From Chloroflexi bacterium AL-N1 (GTDB lineage Bacteria > Chloroflexota > Chloroflexia > Chloroflexales > Roseiflexaceae): a DNA stretch of 64,000 nt. Below, in pieces: positions 35,624 to 45,470 of this stretch. How positions within the stretch are numbered: position 1 is the first letter of the stretch; every line of letters begins with the position of its first letter. The position numbers and the translations under genes were made by a program. Location: contig WYDT01000008.1 of the NCBI GenBank assembly GCA_013122435.1, positions 124,001 to 188,000 on the forward strand, in the 5' to 3' direction. A model generated the notes under the pieces. It did no database searches and was not told the origin of the DNA. It was given only the letters and a program-made list of their open reading frames with translations.

Positions 35624-37750
35624 TCAAAACGGTTCTGGTGGACGGACACGCCACGCTAGCGCCGCCAGCCACTGACTGAGCGTAATCCACAAGATATAGC
35701 ACCCTGCCATCCACACCACGATGCGCCCAGCACGCCCTATACACCACAAGTATTGGGCAGCAACTGCCGCACCCACAGCGATAGCCCACGCCGAAAACAT
35801 CAGCCAGCGCGTCGATAGGGTTGAGCCAGAGAGGAACGGCAGCACAGCAAAAAAGAGTGCGATCAAAAAAGTGCCAGTCATCAAGAGTGGCAGCATCAAT
35901 GATTGTTGTTTGAGTTCTGCTGGCTCTGTCAGGTGCTGATACCGTTGCCAGAGGAAGACGAGACCCGCAAGCGCCAACGGGACCGGCAGAAAGCCAAAGT
36001 GCACCCGAAAGCCAGCGTCCCACAGCGTAGTCCAGAGAACGTCAAATGGCACCGCATCGCGTTCAGCCAATCCGGTAAGTCCACCAGTGGCCGTTGCAAC
36101 AGCCTGATCAACAAACATGCCGATGTACGCGCTATAGAAAAAGAGCACGCTAACGATTTCGGCCAGCACAAACCCGGTAAACAGCGTGCGCCAATGTCGC
36201 TGACTAGCGTTTGTTCGCATACTGACAACAAACAGAATGAGGATAATAAACGAACCAAGCAGCGCCATGTTCATCCAGAAACCAAAGTGCCCCAGATAGA
36301 CAAACGACTGAAAGACCACAAGGCTAAGGACTGCGAGCCATGCAACAGAGAACTTGCCTGGTTGAGAAACAGCGATTTCTGACGCTCGACTGGCCTGGCC
36401 ACGCCACCACAAAATGAGGGCTGTCATAAACAAAAGATGGACAAACTGGGCAAAGATATGGGTGCTAAAATTCCACCATGTGGTCATAAAACCGGCGGCA
36501 CTTAATGAGTAAATGCCTGCAGCGATGAGTGGCAGCGGAAAAGATGAGGTACGCTGTTGTTGGACTGCTCCCCTTCGTAAGGGCTGGGCGGCAATCGCAT
36601 AGATCAGAAATGGACTGATCGCATCCATGATCGCGGCACCCACCTGAAGCATCACATGTGTGGGAAAACCAAGTAATGAGAAAGGTGCGAGCAGCAGATA
36701 CAATGCTGTGGGGTAAGGAAAATCAACACCGCGATTGCGAGAGAGTAGCAGCACTGTTCCACGCACCACATCATCATAACGATTTGAGTGAAAGCCAATA
36801 TCGCCTGGCATCGAGTCAGGATAGATTTTGCCGCCATAACGTAGGCTAAACAGCGCCAGTGCTATCAGCAATAACCAGCGCAACCCATCTGCATTGAGAG
36901 AGACACGAAAACGCCGTGCGGCTACAGGCACCACCGCTCGCAAAACGAGAATCACCACACCACCAAGGGTGAGTGCGACCACAGCAGGCCATGCACCAAA
37001 CGCCACCCGTGGTGGATCAAGGAGTGCTGCCAGACCAAGCAACACGATCAGGGGCAATATCAGCACAAAAGACTCACGTGAAGCAAAACCGATCAGACGT
37101 AGCAACAACCAACATATGCTGGCTGCCAAAAGCCACCAGAGCAGACTTTGCCACGCAGGTAAGTTAGGACCACTCACACCGGACACGGTGATCGAATCAA
37201 CAGGCATACCGATGGCGCGTTCATCACCTGTCGGAACAAAGGTAGCAGTCTGTAGGGAGAAAACGTGATCACCACTTCGATCAGAGGGCGGCGGTAGTAT
37301 AAACTGGTACGTTGCCCCCTGCGCTCGGACAGGAAGGGTACCCACGAGCCGATCCGCAACCCACACCTCGATCATCTGAGGACCATGTTGGGCCACCTCA
37401 TCATTGATGGGAAGGACGCGCATGGAGACTTGTAGTGGTCGCTGCCCTACACCAGGAAAGCGGAACTCTGCACGTTCTCGAGTCCAGCGAAACGATCCAT
37501 GGGTATCACGTTCAGGTGGCCAGAAACCACTCACGATCGGCAAATCTCCTCCGGGACCGTCTTCCTGCCCTACATCAACGGTGTACTGAAAGGGCATCTG
37601 GGCAGCCAGTATGATGAGTATCAACAACAGGAGCAAGATAGAGGCGAACCACCAATCCTGAAGAAGCGTTAACACCTTTGGAATTTCGCCACGCACCATA
37701 TCGAGGTGCCGCTTTTGCACTTTCGCTAATCCTTCGGCAGACATACACAT
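35624..37750 (-). CDS. Large polytopic membrane protein, GT-C-like
   Basis: 708 residues. One N-terminal helix (SILLLLLILIILAA) is followed by an extracytoplasmic beta-rich region (about 50-215, with VDVGQEDGPGGDLP and FRFPGVGQRPLQVSM), then about ten membrane helices. GGKIYPDSMPGDIGFH and YALYLL-like segments suggest a GT-C-like or lipid-linked sugar protein, similar in layout to the Agl23 pair but without their motifs, so identity is unproven. A promoter with a 17-bp spacer lies just upstream. It sits alone on the minus strand between two plus-strand or unrelated units. Confidence 0.65.
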   Translation of the reverse strand: MCMSAEGLAKVQKRHLDMVRGEIPKVLTLLQDWWFASILLLLLILIILAAQMPFQYTVDVGQEDGPGGDLPIVSGFWPPERDTHGSFRWTRERAEFRFPGVGQRPLQVSMRVLPINDEVAQHGPQMIEVWVADRLVGTLPVRAQGATYQFILPPPSDRSGDHVFSLQTATFVPTGDERAIGMPVDSITVSGVSGPNLPAWQSLLWWLLAASICWLLLRLIGFASRESFVLILPLIVLLGLAALLDPPRVAFGAWPAVVALTLGGVVILVLRAVVPVAARRFRVSLNADGLRWLLLIALALFSLRYGGKIYPDSMPGDIGFHSNRYDDVVRGTVLLLSRNRGVDFPYPTALYLLLAPFSLLGFPTHVMLQVGAAIMDAISPFLIYAIAAQPLRRGAVQQQRTSSFPLPLIAAGIYSLSAAGFMTTWWNFSTHIFAQFVHLLFMTALILWWRGQASRASEIAVSQPGKFSVAWLAVLSLVVFQSFVYLGHFGFWMNMALLGSFIILILFVVSMRTNASQRHWRTLFTGFVLAEIVSVLFFYSAYIGMFVDQAVATATGGLTGLAERDAVPFDVLWTTLWDAGFRVHFGFLPVPLALAGLVFLWQRYQHLTEPAELKQQSLMLPLLMTGTFLIALFFAVLPFLSGSTLSTRWLMFSAWAIAVGAAVAAQYLWCIGRAGRIVVWMAGCYILWITLSQWLAALAWRVRPPEPF

Positions 37751-37819
37751 CTAGCGTCTATCGTCGCAATGTACTTCTTTTCCATTACAATCTTGCGGTG
37801 GTCTTATGAAAACCGATGC

Positions 37820-37848
37820 ACAATACCATACAAGATGCACATCAGCAA
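37820..37848 (-). promoter_or_regulatory. Promoter of the large membrane protein gene
   Basis: Minus-strand TTGCTG, 17-bp spacer ending in TGG, TATTGT. Gives a leader of about 63 nt to the ATG at 37750. Confidence 0.55.
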
Positions 37849-37899
37849 GTTCATCCTGATATAGGTTCAAAGAAACTAAAGTACGGCAGAGGGGAGTAA

Positions 37900-39237
37900 C
37901 TAGACTTCATTTTTTGCACAGGAATAGAGTAACTCCATCAGCAACTGGCCATGGCGTACCAAATCATTGAGCGGGATATGCTCGTTGGGGCCATAAATTG
38001 CACTATCCGGTCGCGCACAGCCGATCACCGCAATTGGTGCATCGAACGTCTCTTGAAAAAAACAGAGAGGTTGGGCAAATGGCCCCAGAGGCAACCATTT
38101 GAGTGACATACCATACAGATGTTGACCTATATCGCATACCTGTTTGACAAAGACATGATCAAATGGCGTACTAGCTGTGGGATATTTGCCAAGCCACTCG
38201 ATGGTAATGTCGGTAATCCCTTTATTCTTGAGGTGTTTGTGCACCAGATCAACCACAACCTGCGGTTTTTGACCTGGGACTAGCTGAAAATCCACACGAG
38301 CCGTCGCGACCATGGGGATTGCAGCAAAATCATTCGTTGGTTCAACCACAAGGCGACTGACATTACAGGTTGGAAGGGTCGCTTCAGCACTGGTAAGGGC
38401 GGTTCCTTGCATTGCAAAAAGAAACTCACCTGTCCCCCATGATCCCAGACGACCCTTTTCGTCAAGATGTATTTTGCGGATCGCCTTACCGATCGTGCGG
38501 TCTGGACTCTCAATCGAATCATAAAAACCATCGACAAGAATCTCTTCGTTCTCATTCTTAATATGACTCAATGCCCATATAACTCGCCAAAGTGGATTAG
38601 AGACACTTGTTGCAAAACCAGGGGGAAGGGTTTGATTGGCACCAACCGCTGTCAATTGCATGTTCAACCAACCTTTAACTCCCGTATAACACAGGGGCAT
38701 GCCGATCGCGTCGCGTTCACCACCAGTTGCAAGACAGGCATCTACTCGCAGATCGTCAGGAAACTGCGAGAGCGCAGACGCTAAACTCGAGCTCCCCTGC
38801 AACCCTTCACCCTCAACCAGCACAACCACACCACAGGGTAACTCACCCTCTGCGTCCAATATGGCTGACAATGCCGATACATGTGCAAGTAGGGGGCCTT
38901 TGCCATCTGCCACACCACGTCCATAAAGCACTTGATCACGTTCAGCAAGTTGAAAAGGGTCGTGATGCCAGGCACGCCACGGACCTGTTGGCGCCACATC
39001 ATAATGGTGATAGAGAAGTAATGTATAGGGGCTACGACCAGGACACCACCCGAGAACAACTGGAGATCCAGATGTGGGGATAAGGTGGGTACGCAATCCG
39101 TGCTGCCCCATCATTGTGGCAATGCGCGTTGCGACAACAGTTAGCTCATCATTATATTCCGCCCGGCCTGGTAAGGCACACAAACGGCTTAAGTCATCAA
39201 GTAAATGTTCTGTTACAATTGTTGCTGGTTCGGTCAC
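37900..39237 (-). CDS. M20/M25/M40-family metallopeptidase
   Basis: 445 residues from GTG 39237, chosen because GGAG lies 6 nt before it and a perfect extended -10 lies 27 nt further upstream; a longer ATG start at 39288 is less likely. Metal ligand motifs LYHHYDVAP, GRGVADGKGPLLAHVSA and VEGEGLQGSSSL fit the M20 fold, with a dimerisation lid domain around residues 200-340. Likely a dipeptidase or aminoacylase of the cytosol. It diverges from an oligopeptide-binding lipoprotein gene, so peptide uptake followed by cleavage is plausible. Confidence 0.88.
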   Translation of the reverse strand: MTEPATIVTEHLLDDLSRLCALPGRAEYNDELTVVATRIATMMGQHGLRTHLIPTSGSPVVLGWCPGRSPYTLLLYHHYDVAPTGPWRAWHHDPFQLAERDQVLYGRGVADGKGPLLAHVSALSAILDAEGELPCGVVVLVEGEGLQGSSSLASALSQFPDDLRVDACLATGGERDAIGMPLCYTGVKGWLNMQLTAVGANQTLPPGFATSVSNPLWRVIWALSHIKNENEEILVDGFYDSIESPDRTIGKAIRKIHLDEKGRLGSWGTGEFLFAMQGTALTSAEATLPTCNVSRLVVEPTNDFAAIPMVATARVDFQLVPGQKPQVVVDLVHKHLKNKGITDITIEWLGKYPTASTPFDHVFVKQVCDIGQHLYGMSLKWLPLGPFAQPLCFFQETFDAPIAVIGCARPDSAIYGPNEHIPLNDLVRHGQLLMELLYSCAKNEV

Positions 39238-39270
39238 ATAGCTCTCCAGTGGGGAGACTTTATACAAGTT

Positions 39271-39279
39271 ATTATAGCA
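39271..39279 (-). promoter_or_regulatory. Extended -10 promoter of M20 peptidase gene
   Basis: Minus-strand TGC-TATAAT. Start site expected near 39264, leaving a 27-nt leader containing the Shine-Dalgarno. No -35 match, as expected for this class. Confidence 0.65.
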
Positions 39280-39394
39280 CAATCGCAAAGTTTACTGCAG
39301 CCAGCATAAAATGGACAAATTCCTCAATGCGCGGTAGACTCTGGCAGTTATGATGAATGCTTATCAACCCCAATACAATTAATACAATAGGCTT

Positions 39395-41206
39395 ATGAGA
39401 AATTCACGTGTGCTTTTCTGCATCAATATACTACTATTACTCACTATGCTGCTCACAGCATGTGAAATTGAGGGCGGTGTCCCAACACCAACAGTGGATG
39501 TCGAAACACCTCTGGACCAGTCGACTAATGAAGAGGCGCTAGCAGCGATCGAAGCGCGTGAGGATACCTGGAGTATCGGTATGCTCAACCAACCCCAGAG
39601 TTTGTATCCGTATCATTCATCTACTACAACTGAACGTATTGCTGCCCCCATTACCGAGTTACTCTTTCCTGCTCCCATTCTTGCATACAGTTACGGCTAT
39701 ACCACCACAGAAGTGCTTGAACAAATACCCACGCTCGACAACGGTGGAGCTGAAATACAACCAATCGATGTCTATTTGGACGCAGCAGGTGAAATCACAA
39801 CTACTACCACTGAGGTTATCACACAGGTGGATCAGTTAGTTGTAACATATCGTTGGAATCCAGAATTACACTGGTCTGATGGCACACCCGTAACCGCTGA
39901 AGACTCGGTATTTGCCTACGAATTGGCACGTGCTGCACCACCAAACAATGCAGCAATCGACCGCCTCGCGCAAACGGTGTCGTATGCGGCTGTTGATGAA
40001 CATACTACGCGCGCGATTCTCCAGCCAGATTTAACCGGGGTGACCTACTTTTTGAATTACTGGACACCGCTACCACGCCATTTACTTAAGGATGTCGCAC
40101 CAGCAGAGATTCAGGAAAGTGATTTTGCAACCCAACCAATTGGTTATGGTCCCTATGCTATTCAAGAACGCACAGCAAATGAGATTCGCCTCATTCGCAA
40201 TGAACACTATTTTGGATCGACACCGACCGTCTCAGAAATAGCGATATCATTTTTGCCCAGTCTTGATCTCCTGCGCGCGAACATCTTGAATGGCAACCTG
40301 GACGTGGCCATGACAGATCAGATTGCTACAGAACAGTTTGAACAACTTGACCAGGATGTGAGTAACGAACAACTACAAGTAACATATACACCGAATACGA
40401 TCTGGGAACATATCGACTTCAATCTGGATGTACAACTTCTTCAAGATATTCGGGTTCGACGGGCTGTTTTGCTAGGGACGAATCGGCAAGGAATGGCAAA
40501 TATGCTCTTCAGCGGACATACTCCCGTTCTCGATAGCTGGGTGTTACCAAACCAACCAGAAGCAGCCCCTTCCGACGGTCTGACGCAATACCCTTACAAT
40601 CCTGATGCAGCACGACAGCTACTCGACGAGGGAGACTACATCGATACAGATGATGATGGTATTCGATCCACATCTGAAGGATTTCCCCTCACGTTACAAT
40701 TGATCACGACTGATAATACAGAAAATCCTGTACGTAAGGCAATTGCTCAACAATTTACACAAGACATGCGTGAGATAGGGATAGATGTTGCAACAACGGA
40801 GATCCCTGCAGCGGACTTTTTCTCAGGCGAAGGGCCACTGCAACGACGGGAGTTTGAGATGGCACTCTTTGGGTGGGGAGCAAGCCCTAACGCAGGGGGC
40901 TTATCCTTGTGGAGTTGCAACGCCATTCCAAGTGAACAAAACGGTTGGCGTGGCGAGAATTTCTCCGGTTGGTGCTTCCGCGATGCTGATCGTGCTATTC
41001 GCACTGGCGTGACGACACTCGATGAAGAAGAGCGTCGTGCAGCGTATATTGACCAACAAGAGATATGGACCCGCGAAATTCCAGCGATGCCCCTCTTTCA
41101 ACGATTGAACGTGACGCTGGTTGCACCAAATGTTCAAGGTATCCAACCAGATACATTTGCGCCACTGACGTGGAATATTACTGAATGGCAACGTCGAGAA
41201 GAATAA
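39395..41206 (+). CDS. ABC transporter substrate-binding lipoprotein (oligopeptide/SBP family 5)
   Basis: 603 residues. Lipoprotein signal ending LLTAC (Cys about 27). The rest is the SBP_bac_5 fold: WSDGTPVTAEDSVFAYELA, QPIGYGPYAIQERTANEIRL, IRVRRAVLLGTNRQG and FPLTLQLITTDN. It binds peptides, nickel-peptide complexes or similar solutes outside the membrane. No permease or ATPase genes are adjacent, so the cognate transporter must be elsewhere. A TACAAT seven bases before the ATG suggests a leaderless mRNA. Confidence 0.9.
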   Translation: MRNSRVLFCINILLLLTMLLTACEIEGGVPTPTVDVETPLDQSTNEEALAAIEAREDTWSIGMLNQPQSLYPYHSSTTTERIAAPITELLFPAPILAYSYGYTTTEVLEQIPTLDNGGAEIQPIDVYLDAAGEITTTTTEVITQVDQLVVTYRWNPELHWSDGTPVTAEDSVFAYELARAAPPNNAAIDRLAQTVSYAAVDEHTTRAILQPDLTGVTYFLNYWTPLPRHLLKDVAPAEIQESDFATQPIGYGPYAIQERTANEIRLIRNEHYFGSTPTVSEIAISFLPSLDLLRANILNGNLDVAMTDQIATEQFEQLDQDVSNEQLQVTYTPNTIWEHIDFNLDVQLLQDIRVRRAVLLGTNRQGMANMLFSGHTPVLDSWVLPNQPEAAPSDGLTQYPYNPDAARQLLDEGDYIDTDDDGIRSTSEGFPLTLQLITTDNTENPVRKAIAQQFTQDMREIGIDVATTEIPAADFFSGEGPLQRREFEMALFGWGASPNAGGLSLWSCNAIPSEQNGWRGENFSGWCFRDADRAIRTGVTTLDEEERRAAYIDQQEIWTREIPAMPLFQRLNVTLVAPNVQGIQPDTFAPLTWNITEWQRREE

Positions 41207-41256
41207 TTACATGTTGATGTGATGTGTGAGGAAAGATGACCGCAATTAGATGCTTG

Positions 41257-42378
41257 CTACAGTCTGACACCATCAATATTGTATGCTGCACGATCTTCGC
41301 GCACCAGCATGTAGTGCATCGCCCCCGCTTGACGGATCAATCCCTTCAGTTCAAGCATGGCCAGCGTTGCTGAGATGGTCGCAACCGAGAGATTGCTAAC
41401 ACGGCTCAACTCATCGATATGGCGTGGTTCGTATTCTATGAGTTCAAGTAGCAATACTTCCGTTGGATCTTCTGGCAGACTCTTTTTGGCTTCGTGTTGT
41501 AACGTCACTGTACTCCAATTTACTGCTTCAAGCACATCCTGAGCACTGGTCACGAGGCCAGCACCATCACGCAGAAGGCGATGTGGACCAGAGCTGGTGC
41601 GGCTGAAGATCGAGCCAGGAATAGCAAAGACATCGCGGCCCTGTTCAAGCGCAAATGTCACGGTGATAAGCGCACCACTCCTGACTCCAGCCTCTACCAC
41701 CAATGTACCTAGCGATAAACCACTGATCAGGCGGTTTCGTGGTGGAAAGTTGGCTGGTACAGGCTTCGTCCCAAGTGGATATTCACTGATAAGCGCACCA
41801 TTTTCGATAATCTCCTGCGCTAAACGAGTGTTACGTTCTGGATAGGGTACGTCTACACCACTCCCTAACACCGCAAGCGTGCGGCCTTTAGCCTCTAATG
41901 CAACTTTATGTGCAATACTGTCAATACCAAGCGCCAGACCACTCACAATCGTCATACCCACAGTGGCCAGATCATACACCACACGACGAGTCGCTTCTTT
42001 GCCATAACTTGTGGGGCTACGTGTGCCAACAACGGCAAGCGCACCTTCGTCGAGCACATCAAAGTTGCCACGGACATAGAGCAGTGGCGGTGGCTGGGCA
42101 ATCTGTCTCAGGAGTGGCGGGTACTGAGTATCTTCAATGCAGATTAAATCAACCCCTAACTGTGTTGCGCGTTCAACCTCAGCCTCTAAATCGATCTGCG
42201 TACGTGTGGCAAGCAGCGCCTCACAGCTTTTACGATCCAGTCCACTGGATCGCAGATCTGATGCAGAAGCTTTCCAGGCTTCATCAATAGAGCCAAAATA
42301 GTCAATCAATCGATTGAGGCGCATCGGCCCAATACCAGGGGTCAGATTAAAACCGAGATAGTAGTGTATATGTTGCAT
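41257..42378 (-). CDS. dprA: DNA-processing protein DprA
   Basis: 373 residues. An N-terminal SAM-like region (LNRLIDYFGSIDEAWKAS) precedes the Rossmann-like core with VVGTRSPTSYGKEA, GLALGIDSIAHKVAL, GSGVDVPYPERN and FPPRNRLISGLSLGT, and a C-terminal winged helix (IDELSRVSNLSVATISATL). DprA loads RecA on incoming single-stranded DNA in natural transformation; no other competence genes are in the window. Converges on the substrate-binding protein gene. Confidence 0.95.
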   Translation of the reverse strand: MQHIHYYLGFNLTPGIGPMRLNRLIDYFGSIDEAWKASASDLRSSGLDRKSCEALLATRTQIDLEAEVERATQLGVDLICIEDTQYPPLLRQIAQPPPLLYVRGNFDVLDEGALAVVGTRSPTSYGKEATRRVVYDLATVGMTIVSGLALGIDSIAHKVALEAKGRTLAVLGSGVDVPYPERNTRLAQEIIENGALISEYPLGTKPVPANFPPRNRLISGLSLGTLVVEAGVRSGALITVTFALEQGRDVFAIPGSIFSRTSSGPHRLLRDGAGLVTSAQDVLEAVNWSTVTLQHEAKKSLPEDPTEVLLLELIEYEPRHIDELSRVSNLSVATISATLAMLELKGLIRQAGAMHYMLVREDRAAYNIDGVRL

Positions 42379-42604
42379 GATACTGTGATTTACCCCTCAT
42401 TTGTTATTCCCTAAATTATAGCATTACACATCTGTTATAGCCTAAGTTGTGGACATTACCACATATGCACGTACATGCTAACAAAAGCACTAAGTCCAAA
42501 GGGGACTCGTGTACTACCAAAAGCATTTCCAAAAAAAATACAATCTTTATAATTTTAGCTATGTGAATATTTTGTGTACAGAAAATTATATATAAGGAAA
42601 CTCA

Positions 42605-43168
42605 ATGAAGCGCACGCCTCTTTTTATTCTCCTCAGTGTGTGGCTAGTTCTCACATCCAGTATATTCCTCTTACCTACGAATATCCATGGTCAAGGATCT
42701 GGTGAAGATGAGTACGTTGTAAATCTTCCCCTCATTATGACAGATTCAAATGTAGGTAGCGAAGGGCTCGCACCTTCAGAGTTTGAGCGAAAAGCTATCG
42801 AACTGACAAACTTACGGCGTGTAGAAAATGGCTGCCCGGCGCTCACCACAGTGCCAGAATTAATCGCAGCTGCTCGTGGCCATAGTGCCGATATGGCCGA
42901 TCAAAACTACTTTAGCCACAACAGCCTTGACGGAAAACAACCCTGGGATCGTATGCAAGAAGCTGGCTACACAGACTTTCTATCGGCAGGAGAAAATATT
43001 GCTGCTGGTTATATAACACCTGAAGCAGTTGTGGAGGCATGGTTGAATAGTCCTGGTCATCGCAAGAATATGCTTAACTGCAATTTTAACGAAATTGGTA
43101 TCGGATACGTATTGGACGCAGATAGTACGTTTAAGCACTATTGGACACAAGATCTCGGCCAACGCTAG
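42605..43168 (+). CDS. Secreted CAP-domain (SCP/PR1-like) protein
   Basis: 187 residues. Signal peptide through about residue 30 (LSVWLVLTSSIFLLPTNIHG), then a CAP domain: RRVENGCPALTTVPELIAAA, RGHSADMADQNYFSHNSLDG, AGENIAAGYITPEAVVEAWL, NSPGHRKNMLNCNFNEIGIG and YWTQDLGQR. Conserved His and Glu residues of the CAP cavity are retained. AAGGA lies 6 nt before the ATG. Followed by a terminator and by a second CAP gene on the same strand. Function in the extracellular space unknown. Confidence 0.9.
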   Translation: MKRTPLFILLSVWLVLTSSIFLLPTNIHGQGSGEDEYVVNLPLIMTDSNVGSEGLAPSEFERKAIELTNLRRVENGCPALTTVPELIAAARGHSADMADQNYFSHNSLDGKQPWDRMQEAGYTDFLSAGENIAAGYITPEAVVEAWLNSPGHRKNMLNCNFNEIGIGYVLDADSTFKHYWTQDLGQR

Positions 43169-43207
43169 ACAACACAAGCAGTAATCTAATCTACAAAATC
43201 GTGGCAC

Positions 43208-43240
43208 GCGCTCTGCATGACGTATAATGCAGAGCGCTTT
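43208..43240 (+). terminator. Intrinsic terminator between the two CAP genes
   Basis: GCGCTCTGCAT-gacgtata-ATGCAGAGCGC followed by TTT. A perfect 11-bp stem with a short T run, so read-through is possible. TATAAT in the loop could be a -10 for the second CAP gene. Confidence 0.6.
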
Positions 43241-43289
43241 GTGGTGCTCAAGATATACGTGTATGATACTACAACTAAAGGAGACTGTG

Positions 43290-43985
43290 GTGTTTGCCAA
43301 AATTGTAGCAACAGTTCTCTTCGTCTGTGTATTGCTCACTGCTTGCCACAATCAATCCTCCAATCACATCAACGACATCCGACTTCCAACTGCCGATGTC
43401 ATGGCTCCTACCATAGTGACAGAGGTCTCTCCACTCACTGATTCCCTTCGCTTTGCCGCACATATACCAAGACAAAACTCGCTCCACGTATCGGCAATGC
43501 CCCAGCCTACATTTCCTCCTGTCGATACAGACATTCCTGATATACCTATCTCCACAGAACTTGACCAAGAAGAAGCTGAAACGCTCCTTACCACTGCCAT
43601 TAACGAGGTTCGTACTGCCCATGGCCTGCCTCCCTACACAGTTAGCCCTGATTTGTCGGCTGCAGCTCGCTTACATAGCTGCGATATGGCGACGAATGCG
43701 ATTATCTCGCATGTATCTTCTGATGGTCGCACACTTCCCGAACGGCTATCAGGAAGCGCACTTCCCTGGATCTGGCCCAGTGAAAACATCGCCGTGAGTT
43801 TTGCTGATCCAAAAACCGTCGTCGCATTTTGGATGGATGAGCCACCAGATGGATGGCATCGGGTCAACATCCTCGATACAGAACAGGATGCAGTTGGCTC
43901 GGGATATTGCTATCGCGCCAATGACCCGTCAGAGAATTACCACTACTGGACTGCCGATTTTGCACGCCTCAGTGAAGAAGAATGA
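43290..43985 (+). CDS. CAP-domain (SCP/PR1-like) lipoprotein
   Basis: 231 residues from GTG 43290 (AAAGGAG ends 6 nt upstream); longer ATG frames begin inside the preceding hairpin. Lipoprotein signal VFAKIVATVLFVCVLLTAC. A Thr/Pro-rich linker (about 30-90) precedes the CAP domain, with INEVRTAHGLPPYTVSPDL, AAARLHSCDMATNAIISH, PSENIAVSF and DGWHRVNIL. It is a paralogue of the gene just upstream; the two lie in tandem and are probably an ancient duplication. Exported and membrane-anchored. Confidence 0.88.
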   Translation: MFAKIVATVLFVCVLLTACHNQSSNHINDIRLPTADVMAPTIVTEVSPLTDSLRFAAHIPRQNSLHVSAMPQPTFPPVDTDIPDIPISTELDQEEAETLLTTAINEVRTAHGLPPYTVSPDLSAAARLHSCDMATNAIISHVSSDGRTLPERLSGSALPWIWPSENIAVSFADPKTVVAFWMDEPPDGWHRVNILDTEQDAVGSGYCYRANDPSENYHYWTADFARLSEEE

Positions 43986-44035
43986 CCAATATGACAAGGG
44001 GATCTATATTTGTTTACGTAAGATTGTTCGAAAGC

Positions 44036-44062
44036 AAAAAACCCCAGTCTTAACGACCAGGG
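44036..44062 (-). terminator. Intrinsic terminator of glutaredoxin gene
   Basis: On the minus strand CCCTGGTC-gttaa-GACTGGGG-TTTTTT: an 8-bp stem with two G-U pairs followed by six T. 33 nt after the stop of the minus-strand gene. Confidence 0.8.
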
Positions 44063-44094
44063 CTTTGCAAATACACAACATCCCAGAAAAGCGT

Positions 44095-44361
44095 TTAGGA
44101 TATTGTAATCAACTGCAATGAAACCAGTTTTTCTGTCAGTTTGGCAGACGATGGCTCAACCATAATAGAACCATCAAAAAAGACAATGGTGGGAACACTT
44201 TGATTCCCATTATTCACTTCCTCAACATACTGGCGAGCTGCTTCATCCTGTTCAATATTGATATAGTTGTAGTCGAGATTATGTTGATCCAGAACACGTA
44301 CAGCACGCTTGCAATCACTACACCAGGCAGTGCCATAAATAGTAACTTGTTGGTTTGTCAT
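44095..44361 (-). CDS. Glutaredoxin/mycoredoxin-like protein
   Basis: 88 residues, a single thioredoxin-fold domain with the dithiol motif WCSDC (Cys14, Cys17), the cis-proline segment SVPTIVF and a C-terminal helix. The CxxC preceded by Trp and lack of a GSH-binding signature put it near the NrdH/mycoredoxin group. Reduces disulfides in the cytosol; the electron donor is not readable. Monocistronic with its own terminator. Confidence 0.88.
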   Translation of the reverse strand: MTNQQVTIYGTAWCSDCKRAVRVLDQHNLDYNYINIEQDEAARQYVEEVNNGNQSVPTIVFFDGSIMVEPSSAKLTEKLVSLQLITIS

Positions 44362-44498
44362 AACGATAGTAATTCCAAATGTTCACATTTCAAATATAAC
44401 GAATACTATGTAGTTATAAAAGCATAACACGTTCATTATATGGATTTGATAGAAAGTTTTCAAACCAGATAACTTCTCTGTGCTTTATGTTTATCGAG

Positions 44499-45368
44499 CT
44501 ATTGAGCCGCAACAATGCGATTACGCAGCACACCTATCCCCTCTACTTCAGCTTCCATAACATCACCAACGCGCAGATATTCGGGAGGGATTCGGCCCAT
44601 ACCCACACCACTTGGTGTTCCAGTAGAAACTATCATACCCGCCTCAATCTCTGCGCCAGACGACAGTGACTCTATCGTCGCTGGGATGTCGAAAATCAGA
44701 TCACCAGTCGTCGATTCTTGACGGACTTCACCATTTAATCGTAACCGAATCCCCAGCACGCCAGGATCAGGGATTTCATCAGCAGTAACAATGCAGGGTC
44801 CCATTGGGCAACTTCGCTCAAGGCTCTTGCTCTTATAGAATTGTTGATGTTTCATTTGGAGATCACGTGCGGAAATATCATTCACAATGGTATAGCCAAA
44901 TACATGGCTGAGAGCATCATTACGGGAGATATTTTTGCCACCACGTCCAATAATATAAGCTAACTCCACTTCATAGTCCATCTGTTGCGTAACACGAGGA
45001 TCAAGTGGTATTTCGTCATCTAAAGCGCACACGGTATTGGGGGCCTTGGTAAAAAACACCGGATATTCAGGTAATTTGGGTTCCAGACCCCGTGCTTTGT
45101 TCGACTCGACCGCGTGGGCCACATAATTCATGCCAATACATACTACATTTTGACGTGGTCGAGGGATAGGGGCGAGAAGTTGCACATCATTGACAGATTT
45201 GGTCACCTCAGCCCGTTCTAACATATCACGCGCTGCCATAAGCGCTTCATCACCACCATCTATTAAAGTAAGCATATTTGGTGCTATAACGTCAAGCAAA
45301 ACAACCACAGAGTCTTTAAGTGCACCAATATGGATACCTTCCGAATCACGATACGTAACAAGACGCAT
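44499..45368 (-). CDS. Fumarylacetoacetate hydrolase family protein
   Basis: 289 residues. NVVCIGMNYVAHAVESN, MDYEVELAYIIGRGGKNI (metal-binding Glu cluster), DISARDLQMKHQQFYKSKS and STGTPSGVGMG are the FAH-superfamily signature in order. Likely acts on a 2-oxo-acid or oxaloacetate-type substrate in aromatic degradation or oxaloacetate tautomer control. GGAGG precedes the ATG by four nt. No other catabolic genes are adjacent, so the pathway is unassigned. Confidence 0.9.
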   Translation of the reverse strand: MRLVTYRDSEGIHIGALKDSVVVLLDVIAPNMLTLIDGGDEALMAARDMLERAEVTKSVNDVQLLAPIPRPRQNVVCIGMNYVAHAVESNKARGLEPKLPEYPVFFTKAPNTVCALDDEIPLDPRVTQQMDYEVELAYIIGRGGKNISRNDALSHVFGYTIVNDISARDLQMKHQQFYKSKSLERSCPMGPCIVTADEIPDPGVLGIRLRLNGEVRQESTTGDLIFDIPATIESLSSGAEIEAGMIVSTGTPSGVGMGRIPPEYLRVGDVMEAEVEGIGVLRNRIVAAQ

Positions 45369-45470
45369 GTTGCCTCCAATTTGTACTAAAATGTGTCGAT
45401 ATATTCAATAGTACCATAAATAGTATCGATAACCGTATCGACAAAGATATGGAACAACTGCATAACTTGT